Translations under genes and position numbers: made by a program
In this document: piece after piece, positions 6,353 through 12,063 of the stretch
Layout of the letters: each line of letters opens with the position of its first letter
Numbering within the stretch: position 1 is the first letter of the stretch
Notes under the pieces: model-generated
Databases searched by the model: none
Seen by the model: the letters and a program-made list of their open reading frames with translations, nothing else
What the model was told of the DNA's origin: nothing
Source: an uncultured Panacagrimonas sp.
GTDB taxonomy: Bacteria > Pseudomonadota > Gammaproteobacteria > Nevskiales > Nevskiaceae
NCBI GenBank assembly: GCA_946481265.1
Contig: CAMLNE010000095.1
Location: forward strand, 1-12,063
Length of the DNA stretch: 12,063 nucleotides
Reading direction: 5' to 3'

Positions 6353-7006
6353 ATGCTCAAGGTGCATCACCTCAACAATTCGCGCTCGCAGCGCATCCTG
6401 TGGCTGCTCGAGGAGCTCGGGCTCGGCTATGAGCTGGTCAGGCACCAGCGCGACCCGGTCACCGTTCGCGCGCCGGCCTCGCTGTTCGCGGTCCATCCGC
6501 TGGGCAAGGGTCCCACCATCGAGCACGACGGCAAGGCGCTTGCCGAGTCGGGCGCGATCATCGACTACGTCACGCGGCGCATCGCGGGCGGCAAGCTCGC
6601 CGTACCGGAGTCCTCTCCCGAGTTCGCCGACTACTGCTTCTGGCTGCACTACGCCGAGGGCTCCGCGATGGGGCCGGTCGTGTTCGACCTGATCGATGGC
6701 ATGACCGGAAAGGCGGCCGGCGACGCGCTGCGCGGTTTCTATCTGAATGAGCTCCAGCACGCCTTCGCCTTCATGTCGCAGGTGCTGTCGGGGCAGGAGC
6801 ACCTGCTCAAGAGCGGTTTTTCGGCGGCCGACATCAACATGACCTGGGTGCTGGAGCTGGCCGAGCCGGGCGGTCATCTGCAGGGCCACCCGGTGCTCGC
6901 CGCCTACCTGGCGCGCATGCAGGCCCGCCCCGCCTATCGGCGCGCGATGGAGAAGGGTGGCGAACAGGACCTGAGGATGTTCCGGCCGGCCGCTGCGCTC
7001 CGTTGA
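6353..7006 (+). CDS. Glutathione S-transferase family protein
   Basis: 217 residues, a cytosolic two-domain GST. The N-terminal thioredoxin-like domain begins MLKVHHLNNSRSQRILWLLEE, where Ser10 or a nearby residue is the expected glutathione-activating position. It contains HPLGKGPTI at 48-56 with the cis-proline, and the glutathione-binding AES motif with Glu65-Ser66. The C-terminal helical domain carries the family N-capping motif FSAADINM at 156-163. It conjugates or reduces substrates with glutathione; the physiological substrate is unknown. The start is well supported by an AGGAG ribosome site at 6341-6345, seven bases before the ATG, the best such site in the window. It is convergent with the DAHP synthase gene, 45 bases away. 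Confidence 0.92.
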   Translation: MLKVHHLNNSRSQRILWLLEELGLGYELVRHQRDPVTVRAPASLFAVHPLGKGPTIEHDGKALAESGAIIDYVTRRIAGGKLAVPESSPEFADYCFWLHYAEGSAMGPVVFDLIDGMTGKAAGDALRGFYLNELQHAFAFMSQVLSGQEHLLKSGFSAADINMTWVLELAEPGGHLQGHPVLAAYLARMQARPAYRRAMEKGGEQDLRMFRPAAALR

Positions 7007-7009
7007 GGT

Positions 7010-7029
7010 GATCGCGGGGACCGCGGATC
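7010..7029 (+). terminator. GC-rich stem-loop between convergent genes, possible terminator
   Basis: GATCGCGG pairs with CCGCG-G-ATC (one bulged G) around a GGA loop, starting 4 bases after the GST stop codon and lying between two convergent genes. No run of T follows on either strand, so it is not a classical intrinsic terminator; it may only stall polymerase or protect the 3' end. Confidence 0.3.
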
Positions 7030-7051
7030 GCGCGCGCCGGGTCGGTCCGTC

Positions 7052-8404
7052 CTATGTGCCGGATCGAACCGCCGGGACGCGGTGCTGGGCGGCCATCTTC
7101 AGCGACAGTTCCAGCGCCTGTTCGTAGTTGAGCCGGGGATCGACCTGCGAGCGGTAGGCCCGTTGCAGGTCCTTTTCAGACAGGTCGCGCGCGCCGCCCA
7201 GGCACTCGGTGACGTCCTCGCCGGTCAGTTCCAGGTGCACGCCGCCCAGCGCTGATCCGCAGGCGGCGTGGATCTCGAAGGCCTGCGCCAGTTCGGACAG
7301 GATGTCGTCGAAGCGCCGCGTCTTGATGCCGCTGGCCAGCGCCTGCGTGTTGCCGTGCATGGGGTCGCAGATCCACAGCGCATGCCGGCCGGCCCGCTTC
7401 ACACATTCGATCAGGCGGGGCAGATGGTCGGCGATCTGCCCGGCGCCCATGCGGTGGATGAGGACCAGGCGCCCGGCCTCGTTGTGCGGGTTGAGGATGC
7501 GGCACAGGTCCAGCAGCCAGTCGTCGGTGATGGCCGGGCTGATCTTCACGCCCACCGGGTTGGCGATGCCGCGGCAGTACTCCACATGCGCGCCGCCGGG
7601 ATCGGCTGTGCGCATGCCAATCCAGGGGAAGTGCGTGGACAGGTTGTACCAGCCGGTCTTGCGCGGAACCTGCCGGGTCTGCGCCTGCTCGTACCACAGC
7701 AGCAGGGCCTCGTGGCTGGTGTGGAAGTCCACGCGGTTGAACTCCTGCAGGTCGGTGCCGGCGAGCTGCTCCATGAAACGCAGCGAATCGCCGATGGCAT
7801 CGACGCGAGCCTGGTATTCCGCCGCCAGTGGCGAATGCTGGACCCAGGCCAGGTCCCAGTACTCCGGGTGGTGCAGGTCCGCGAAGCCGCCGTCGATCAG
7901 GCCGCGCACGAAGTTGATCGTCATCGCCGAGCGCATGTGCCCCTCGAGGAGGCGCTGAGGATCCGGCGTGCGCGCCTGCGAGGTGAATTCGGGTGCGTTG
8001 ACCAGGTCGCCGCGGTAGGCGGGCAGGGTGAGGCCGTTCCGGGTCTCGGCGTCGGCCGAACGCGGCTTGGCGTACTGGCCGGCGAAGCGCCCGATGCGCG
8101 TGACCGGTGTCTTCATGCCGTGCACCAGCACCAGCGACATCTGCAACAGGACCTTGAGGCGGTTGGCGATGATCTCGGGCCGGCAGTCGGCGAAGGATTC
8201 CGCGCAGTCTCCGCCCTGCAACACGAAGCGCCGGCCCGCCTCGGCCTGCGCCAGGCGCTCGCGCAGTGTCTCGATCTCCCAGGACGTCACCAGCGGTGGC
8301 AGTCGGCGCAGCTCCTCGAGGGCGCGCTCGAGCGTCGCCGTGTCGGGATAGAGCGGCTGCTGCACGGCGGGCTTCTGCTGCCAGCTTTCCGGCTGCCAGT
8401 TCAT
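7052..8404 (-). CDS. Class II 3-deoxy-7-phosphoheptulonate (DAHP) synthase
   Basis: 450 residues, full length for the plant-type (class II) enzyme. It condenses phosphoenolpyruvate and erythrose 4-phosphate to DAHP, the first step of the shikimate pathway, in the cytosol. Family signatures run in order: FVLQGGDCAESF with metal ligand Cys67; YAKPRS at 111-116; AYRGDLVN at 129-136; MRSAMTINFVRGL at 157-169; TSHEALLL at 229-236; HFPWIGMRT at 258-266; GVKISPA at 285-291; and CDPMHGNT with ligand His350. LELTGEDVTECLGG carries ligand Glu392 and VDPRLN carries ligand Asp422. The four metal ligands match the arrangement known from the Mycobacterium tuberculosis enzyme. The frame is open for 72 more codons upstream, but the ATG at 8404 gives the usual MNWQPESWQQKPA start; a GAG at about -9 is the only ribosome signal. 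The N-terminus lacks the extra allosteric extension of the mycobacterial form. It is divergent from the sulfurtransferase gene. Confidence 0.96.
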   Translation of the reverse strand: MNWQPESWQQKPAVQQPLYPDTATLERALEELRRLPPLVTSWEIETLRERLAQAEAGRRFVLQGGDCAESFADCRPEIIANRLKVLLQMSLVLVHGMKTPVTRIGRFAGQYAKPRSADAETRNGLTLPAYRGDLVNAPEFTSQARTPDPQRLLEGHMRSAMTINFVRGLIDGGFADLHHPEYWDLAWVQHSPLAAEYQARVDAIGDSLRFMEQLAGTDLQEFNRVDFHTSHEALLLWYEQAQTRQVPRKTGWYNLSTHFPWIGMRTADPGGAHVEYCRGIANPVGVKISPAITDDWLLDLCRILNPHNEAGRLVLIHRMGAGQIADHLPRLIECVKRAGRHALWICDPMHGNTQALASGIKTRRFDDILSELAQAFEIHAACGSALGGVHLELTGEDVTECLGGARDLSEKDLQRAYRSQVDPRLNYEQALELSLKMAAQHRVPAVRSGT

Positions 8405-8445
8405 GTCGATCTCGTTCGCAAGCAAGGCGCCGGACTGCGTGCCCG

Positions 8446-8465
8446 GGGCGGGTAGGGGCCCGCCC
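8446..8465. repeat. 7-bp GC inverted repeat in the DAHP synthase leader
   Basis: GGGCGGG (8446-8452) and CCCGCCC (8459-8465) flank a TAGGGG spacer in the 123-base gap between two divergent genes. In RNA of either strand it would form a stable hairpin. There is no T-run and no visible leader peptide rich in aromatic residues, so attenuation is not supported. Confidence 0.4.
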
Positions 8466-8490
8466 GATCCTGCGGTCGGCGCTCGCAGCG

Positions 8491-8514
8491 TGCAAGCTGA
8501 AAGCTCCCCTTGCA
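8491..8514. repeat. Small inverted repeat upstream of the sulfurtransferase gene
   Basis: TGCAAG (8491-8496) and CTTGCA (8509-8514) form 6-bp arms with a 12-base spacer that contains a second copy of the AAGCT found at the first arm's edge. It lies 14 bases before the GTG start, where a regulator or an mRNA hairpin could affect initiation. It may be chance. Confidence 0.3.
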
Positions 8515-8527
8515 GCCGAGACGCGAC

Positions 8528-9418
8528 GTGGAATACGCCCATCCAGAATACCTGGTCGAGACCGATGCGCTTGCCGCGCAGCTCGACGATCCGCAGCTGC
8601 GCGTCATCGACTGCACGCACTACCTGCCGAACTACTTCGACGAGAGCGCGTCACGACACATCGAGAAGCTCAGCGGCCGCAGCCACTGGAACGAGGGACA
8701 CATTCCCGGCAGTGCCTTCGTCGACCTGCGCGAGGATCTCTGCGATCTGGACAACGCGCGGTTCATGTACCCGATGCCGCCGGCCGCGCAGTTCGAGGCG
8801 GTGATGTCACGCCTGGGTGTCGGCGAGGGAACGCGCGTGGTGCTGTATGACGACATGCTCAACCTGTGGGCGGCCCGGGTGTGGTGGATGCTGCGCAGCT
8901 TCGGCTTCGATGGCGCGGCCGTCCTCAACGGGGGCTGGCAGAAATGGGTGGCCGAAGGGCGGCCGGTGTCGCGCGCGCCCAGTACCTACCCGCCTGCACG
9001 CTTCGTCGCCCGGCCGCGCCCGGAGCGGATCGCGGTGCGCGACGAGGTGCGCGCGGCGATCGACGATGCGGATACCTGCCTGCTCAACGCGCTCGATCCC
9101 GAGGAGTTCGCCGGCCGCGGCCCGGTCCGCTACAAGCGCCCCGGTCACATCCCGTCGAGCGTGAACGTGTCCTTCCTGGGACTGGTGAAGCCCGGTTCGC
9201 AGGTCTACCTCGACGCCGACGCGCTGCATGCGCAGTTCGACGGGGTCGGCGCGACGCGCGCCGGACGCGTCATCACCTACTGCGGCGGGGCCATCGCCGC
9301 CAGCGGCGCAGCCTTCGCGCTGAGCCTGATGGGCGTGGAGAACGTTGCGCTGTACGACGGCTCGATGACCGAATGGGCGGCCGACCCCGCGCTGCCGCTG
9401 GTGACCGGAGCGCAGTAG
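8528..9418 (+). CDS. Two-domain rhodanese-type sulfurtransferase
   Basis: 296 residues, cytosolic, related to thiosulfate and 3-mercaptopyruvate sulfurtransferases, which move a sulfane sulfur to cyanide or a thiol. The N-terminal rhodanese domain (about 5-140) has IDCT at 27-30, GHIPGSAFVDL at 57-67 and LYDDMLNLWAARVWWML at 106-122. Asp stands in the catalytic-Cys position, as usual for the inactive domain. The C-terminal domain (about 165-292) has GHIPSSVNVSF at 206-216 and the active loop Y-C-GGAIAAS with Cys252. That loop, CGGAIA, differs from the CRKGVT of rhodaneses and the CGSGVT of mercaptopyruvate sulfurtransferases, so the donor is uncertain. GTG at 8528 is chosen because MEYAHPEYLV is the family N-terminus; a TTG six codons earlier is possible. 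It shares a divergent control region with the DAHP synthase gene and is convergent with the antiporter gene. Confidence 0.92.
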   Translation: MEYAHPEYLVETDALAAQLDDPQLRVIDCTHYLPNYFDESASRHIEKLSGRSHWNEGHIPGSAFVDLREDLCDLDNARFMYPMPPAAQFEAVMSRLGVGEGTRVVLYDDMLNLWAARVWWMLRSFGFDGAAVLNGGWQKWVAEGRPVSRAPSTYPPARFVARPRPERIAVRDEVRAAIDDADTCLLNALDPEEFAGRGPVRYKRPGHIPSSVNVSFLGLVKPGSQVYLDADALHAQFDGVGATRAGRVITYCGGAIAASGAAFALSLMGVENVALYDGSMTEWAADPALPLVTGAQ

Positions 9419-9499
9419 CGTGAGCCGCGCAGGGTGTGCGAGGCGCGCAGCGCTCGCGCCCCTGCGATCCGGCTTCGACGACCGACCCGCGAACGGCGC

Positions 9500-11137
9500 T
9501 CAATACCGCTGGTAGCGCGCCTCGATCAGGTCAATCTCGCGTACCAGGCGGCGGGCGATCTCGTCCGAGATGCGGTTGTGCCGCGCCAGCGAGAACAGGG
9601 TCTTGCGTTGCGCTTCGAGCGCCGCCAGGCGCAGGGAGCGTTCGATCTCGTCGGCCCTGCGCAGGGATCCGGCATCCATGCCGCCGGGGATTCCCTGCGT
9701 GCGGTTGTGGTACAGGGCGATGACGCGGGCCGCCGCCTGCACATGCAGGTCGGCGTCTTCCGGGGCTGTGAGATGCATGCCGCGACCGGCGTGCTCGACC
9801 GCGGCCACGGCAGCGCGCGCCGCCTCCAGGCGGGCAAAGTCCTCCTGTTCGTGCTCGGTGGCCTGCGCCGGGAACTCGAGATCCCGCAACATCCGCGGCA
9901 GCACCAGGGTGGCTACCAGCAGGGTGAGCAGGATCACCGAGGCGGCGAGAAAGATCGCCTGCTCGCGGGCGGGAAAGGCAGCGCCGTCGGGCAGGAACAG
10001 GGGCAGCGTCATCACGCCTGCCAGGGTGATGGCGCCGCGCACGCCGGCCAGCGAGGTGGCGACGATCAGGCGCCAGTGCGTGGGGGGCGTCGTATCGTCG
10101 TCGCGGCGGACCCGCAAGGGGCTCCCGCGCAGTGACACCCAGACCCAGGCGAAGCGCAGCCCGAACAGGCCCAGGTTCAGCGCCAGCGCGTACACCACCA
10201 GCATCCAGGGGTTCTCGCCCGCCGCGCGCGTCCAGACCACGGCGTCGACCACGATCTTCGGCAGCTGCTCGCCGAGCAGCACGAGCACGATGCCGTTGAG
10301 CGTGAACTGGATCGTGTCCCATACCGCGGCACGCTGGATCCGCGTGGTGGCCAGCGCGCGGCCGCTGAGTTCGACGTAGCCCATCGTGATTCCCGCGGCC
10401 ACCGCAGCCAGGATCCCCGAGGCCTCCAGATGCTCGGCCGCCAGGTAGGCCCCGAAGGGAAGCAGCAGGCTGACCAGGATCGGCGTGCCGCTCTCTTCGC
10501 CGAAACGATGCGACAGCCACATCTGCGCCCGGGTGGCGCCGAGCGTGAAGGCGACGCCGATCGCCACGCCTGCGAAGGCCAGCCACAGGAAGGTCAGCGT
10601 GGCCGAGGCCAGCGAAAAGCCGCCGGTCAGCGCGGCCGCCACCGCGAACCGGAAGCAGACCAGGCCGGTGGCGTCGTTGAGCAGCGACTCGCCTTCGAGG
10701 ATATGCATCAGGCGCTTGGGGATGGGCGCGCGTGCCGCGATCGCGGACACCGCAACCGGGTCGGTCGGCGACACGATCGCCGCCAGTGCGAAGGCCACGG
10801 CCAGAGGCATCCCCGGGATCATCCAGTGGATCAGGAAGCCGGCGCCGATGACGGTGAAGACCACCAGTCCGAACGCCAGGGCAAGGATCAGCGTCCTGTC
10901 GCGGAACAGGCCGTCCTTCGGGATGCGCCAGCCGTCGAGGAACAGCAGTGGCGGCAGGAACAGCAGGAAGAAGACGGCCGGGTCGAGGAGGACGCCGTGA
11001 TGGAAGACGCCGGAGATCAGGGCGCCCATCGCGATCTGTACCAGGGGCAGCGGCGCGGAGAAGGGCAGCACGCGGACCACGTAGCCGCTCGACAGCACGG
11101 CCAGCAGCATCGCGAGCACCAGTTCGATCGAATCCAT
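9500..11137 (-). CDS. Na+/H+ antiporter, CPA1 family (NhaP/YjcE-like)
   Basis: 545 residues; inner-membrane cation/proton exchanger of the CPA1 family. About twelve hydrophobic segments fill residues 1-420. Conserved elements are FLPPLLFLDGWRIP at 60-73, the ion-binding VSPTDPVAVSA at 122-132 with Asp126, LEGESLLNDATGLVCFRFA at 147-165 with Asn154-Asp155, and SLAGVRGAITLAGVM at 362-376 with Arg367. All match functional members. A hydrophilic helix-forming tail of about 120 residues (424-545), rich in Arg, Glu and Ala, follows, as in YjcE-type proteins, and probably has a regulatory cytoplasmic role. It exchanges Na+ or K+ for H+ in pH and salt homeostasis. The ATG at 11137 begins the first membrane helix (MDSIELVLAMLLAVL); the ribosome site is weak. 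It is convergent with the sulfurtransferase gene, 81 bases away, with no clear terminator between them. Confidence 0.94.
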   Translation of the reverse strand: MDSIELVLAMLLAVLSSGYVVRVLPFSAPLPLVQIAMGALISGVFHHGVLLDPAVFFLLFLPPLLFLDGWRIPKDGLFRDRTLILALAFGLVVFTVIGAGFLIHWMIPGMPLAVAFALAAIVSPTDPVAVSAIAARAPIPKRLMHILEGESLLNDATGLVCFRFAVAAALTGGFSLASATLTFLWLAFAGVAIGVAFTLGATRAQMWLSHRFGEESGTPILVSLLLPFGAYLAAEHLEASGILAAVAAGITMGYVELSGRALATTRIQRAAVWDTIQFTLNGIVLVLLGEQLPKIVVDAVVWTRAAGENPWMLVVYALALNLGLFGLRFAWVWVSLRGSPLRVRRDDDTTPPTHWRLIVATSLAGVRGAITLAGVMTLPLFLPDGAAFPAREQAIFLAASVILLTLLVATLVLPRMLRDLEFPAQATEHEQEDFARLEAARAAVAAVEHAGRGMHLTAPEDADLHVQAAARVIALYHNRTQGIPGGMDAGSLRRADEIERSLRLAALEAQRKTLFSLARHNRISDEIARRLVREIDLIEARYQRY

Positions 11138-11529
11138 GACGGCTCAGCGCGGCATGCAGGGAGGCGCCGACCGTGGGGACAGCGGCGGACGGCGGCCATC
11201 GGTCGCGGGATCGGCGAACGTGCAGGGCGGCACCGCGGTGGAGCAGATCGGGCGCGGATCAGGTTGGCCGGACATCGGATCCCGGTATGTGGGGCTGCTG
11301 CGCCCATGGTAATGGGCGCACGCACGCCGCCCGCAGGAAAAGCGCAGCCGTGCGAGAAAAAATCGCAGAGGCTGGGCAGGGCGCCAGGCGGGCGCGCCCT
11401 CGCACGCGCCCGTAGACCGTCGTCACGTTCCGGCTGCGCCTATGCGTCCCCGTTACGTCGGAGTGCCGACCGTTCTCCGATCTGCCGGCGGCGAAGGCCG
11501 CAGGACGGTACGAAAAAGCCGCGGGACGC
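11138..11529. other. 392-base non-coding gap between RNase T2 and antiporter genes
   Basis: No credible protein gene is seen on either strand; the short open frames here are Arg/Pro/Ala-rich noise. The gap holds the 9-bp hairpin at 11299-11320 and a small TGCGA / TCGCA inverted repeat (11351-11367) with an A-rich loop. It also holds a GCGGC / GCCGC stem around GAAG (11488-11501) and, close to the RNase T2 stop, a TTTTT on the minus strand (11513-11517). It should contain the antiporter promoter and the end of the RNase transcript. I could not pick a convincing promoter. A small RNA is possible but not supported by any recognised family. Confidence 0.6.
11299..11320. repeat. Perfect 9-bp inverted repeat upstream of the antiporter gene
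   Basis: TGCGCCCAT (11299-11307) and ATGGGCGCA (11312-11320) flank a GGTA tetraloop. The stem is perfect and stable in either RNA strand, and no T-run follows, so an operator or mRNA-leader element is more likely than a terminator. Its inner CCAT...ATGG resembles the palindrome at 2602-2620. Confidence 0.5.
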
Positions 11530-12063
11530 TCAGGATCGCGCCGGTCGTACGCGCAGTTCCCGCCCGCAGGCCTCGTCGATATCGGCGCCGCAGGCGCGCG
11601 GACGCAGCGTGTGGTCCAGGCAGACCCGCACCTCGCGCAGGTAGCCGCTGCGGCAGTGCAGGGTGATCGCGGCGGGGGACAGGGCGGGGTTGGCGTCGAT
11701 GAAGGCGCGTTCCAGCGCGATGCGGGTCATCGGTCGCGCCGCCGCGCGCTCGAGTGCGTCGCGCGGTACCGCGATCGAACGCCCGGCGCGCTCCAGCGTG
11801 GCGAAATAGTCGTCGGCCGCCAGCCCGCTGCAGCTGCCGTGCTTCTTCCACTGGTGGAACACCAGGCCACGGTCCGGCACCAGTTCGCCGAGTCGATCCG
11901 CGCTGTGTTCGCTGATGCGCGTGCGCGTGTCGCAGAACTCGGGGTGGCCGCGCTCGTACTGCGGCCACAGGCCGTGGACGATGAACTCGCGAGCCTGCCT
12001 GCACTGCCGCGAATCCGGTCGCGCCTCGGTGGAGGCGCAGTACGCGGGGGACCAGGACAGCGC
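11530..12063 (-). CDS. Ribonuclease T2 family protein, C-terminal part
   Basis: 177 residues are present; the N-terminus, expected to include a signal peptide, lies beyond the right edge. RNase T2 enzymes are periplasmic or secreted endoribonucleases that cleave RNA through 2',3'-cyclic phosphates. The first visible residues ALSWSPAYC match the family start. The first active-site motif, HGLWPQY, has His30 of the fragment. The second, FHQWKKHGSC, has His75; here Gln71 stands where the family usually has the catalytic Glu (HEWxKHGTC). Eight Cys (C9, C21, C44, C78, C137, C148, C158, C166) fit the disulfide-rich exported fold. The frame is continuous from the edge to the TGA at 11530-11532. A GTG near 11880 is internal, not a start. 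The next gene leftward on the same strand is the antiporter, after 392 bases. Confidence 0.93.
   Translation of the reverse strand, partial: ALSWSPAYCASTEARPDSRQCRQAREFIVHGLWPQYERGHPEFCDTRTRISEHSADRLGELVPDRGLVFHQWKKHGSCSGLAADDYFATLERAGRSIAVPRDALERAAARPMTRIALERAFIDANPALSPAAITLHCRSGYLREVRVCLDHTLRPRACGADIDEACGRELRVRPARS

Noticed and set aside
8405..8620. 72-codon in-frame N-terminal extension of the DAHP synthase
   Set aside because: It would overlap the start of the sulfurtransferase gene, has no family similarity, and the class II enzyme begins normally at the internal ATG.
9419..9499. Bidirectional terminator between sulfurtransferase and antiporter genes
   Set aside because: Only a 5-bp GCGAG/CTCGC pairing is found and neither strand has a T-run.
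11512..11529. Intrinsic terminator after the RNase T2 gene
   Set aside because: A run of five T is present on the minus strand, but the best stem before it is only about four pairs including a wobble; the stronger GCGGC/GCCGC stem lies after the T-run.
1..12063. CRISPR array, transposon ends, phage or defence cassette
   Set aside because: No spaced direct repeats, no terminal inverted repeats with a transposase, and no gene of a known defence family were seen; composition looks uniform across the window.

Overview
The window is a high-GC (roughly 70% by eye), densely coded chromosomal segment. It most resembles a gammaproteobacterium of the Xanthomonadales (Xanthomonadaceae/Rhodanobacteraceae type). 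That placement is an inference from GC content, the plant-type (class II) DAHP synthase, the secreted RNase T2, and general protein resemblance recalled from memory; no database search was possible. I see no insertion sequence, phage gene, CRISPR array, tRNA or rRNA.

Positions 1-3799 read leftward as a run of five genes: a membrane glycosyl-1-phosphate transferase of the WecA/MraY family (2630-3799), a UDP-glucuronate 4-epimerase-like sugar-nucleotide epimerase (1579-2610), a hypothetical protein with a Pro/Asp/Ala-rich tail (1057-1572), a small exported hypothetical protein (447-932) and the 5' part of folD (1-331, cut by the window edge). The first three are nearly contiguous (gaps of 19 and 6 bases) and probably cotranscribed. 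The pair transferase plus epimerase suggests a fragment of cell-surface polysaccharide synthesis: the epimerase would make a sugar nucleotide such as UDP-galacturonate, and the transferase would load a sugar phosphate onto a polyprenyl carrier.

From about 3800 a divergent promoter region separates this block from three rightward genes: a ZIP-like, histidine-rich membrane protein (4098-5201), an AI-2E family (PerM/YdiK-type) permease (5286-6320) and a glutathione S-transferase (6353-7006). Next comes a leftward class II DAHP synthase (7052-8404), the entry step of aromatic amino acid synthesis, divergent from a two-domain rhodanese-type sulfurtransferase (8528-9418). A CPA1-type Na+/H+ antiporter (9500-11137) lies convergent to it on the minus strand. 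After a 392-base non-coding gap, the window closes with the 3' part of a secreted ribonuclease T2 gene (11530-12063, minus strand).

Overall this is mostly ordinary housekeeping and envelope/transport content, and I did not find a convincing new multi-gene system. The points most worth a second look are small: a perfect 9+1+9 palindrome on the start codon of the epimerase; a five-unit GGGC tract that fits a G-quadruplex in the leader of the AI-2E gene; a 10-bp palindrome inside a divergent promoter; a hairpin in the gap before the antiporter; a Glu-to-Gln change in the RNase T2 active-site motif; and the odd architecture of the ZIP-like protein.
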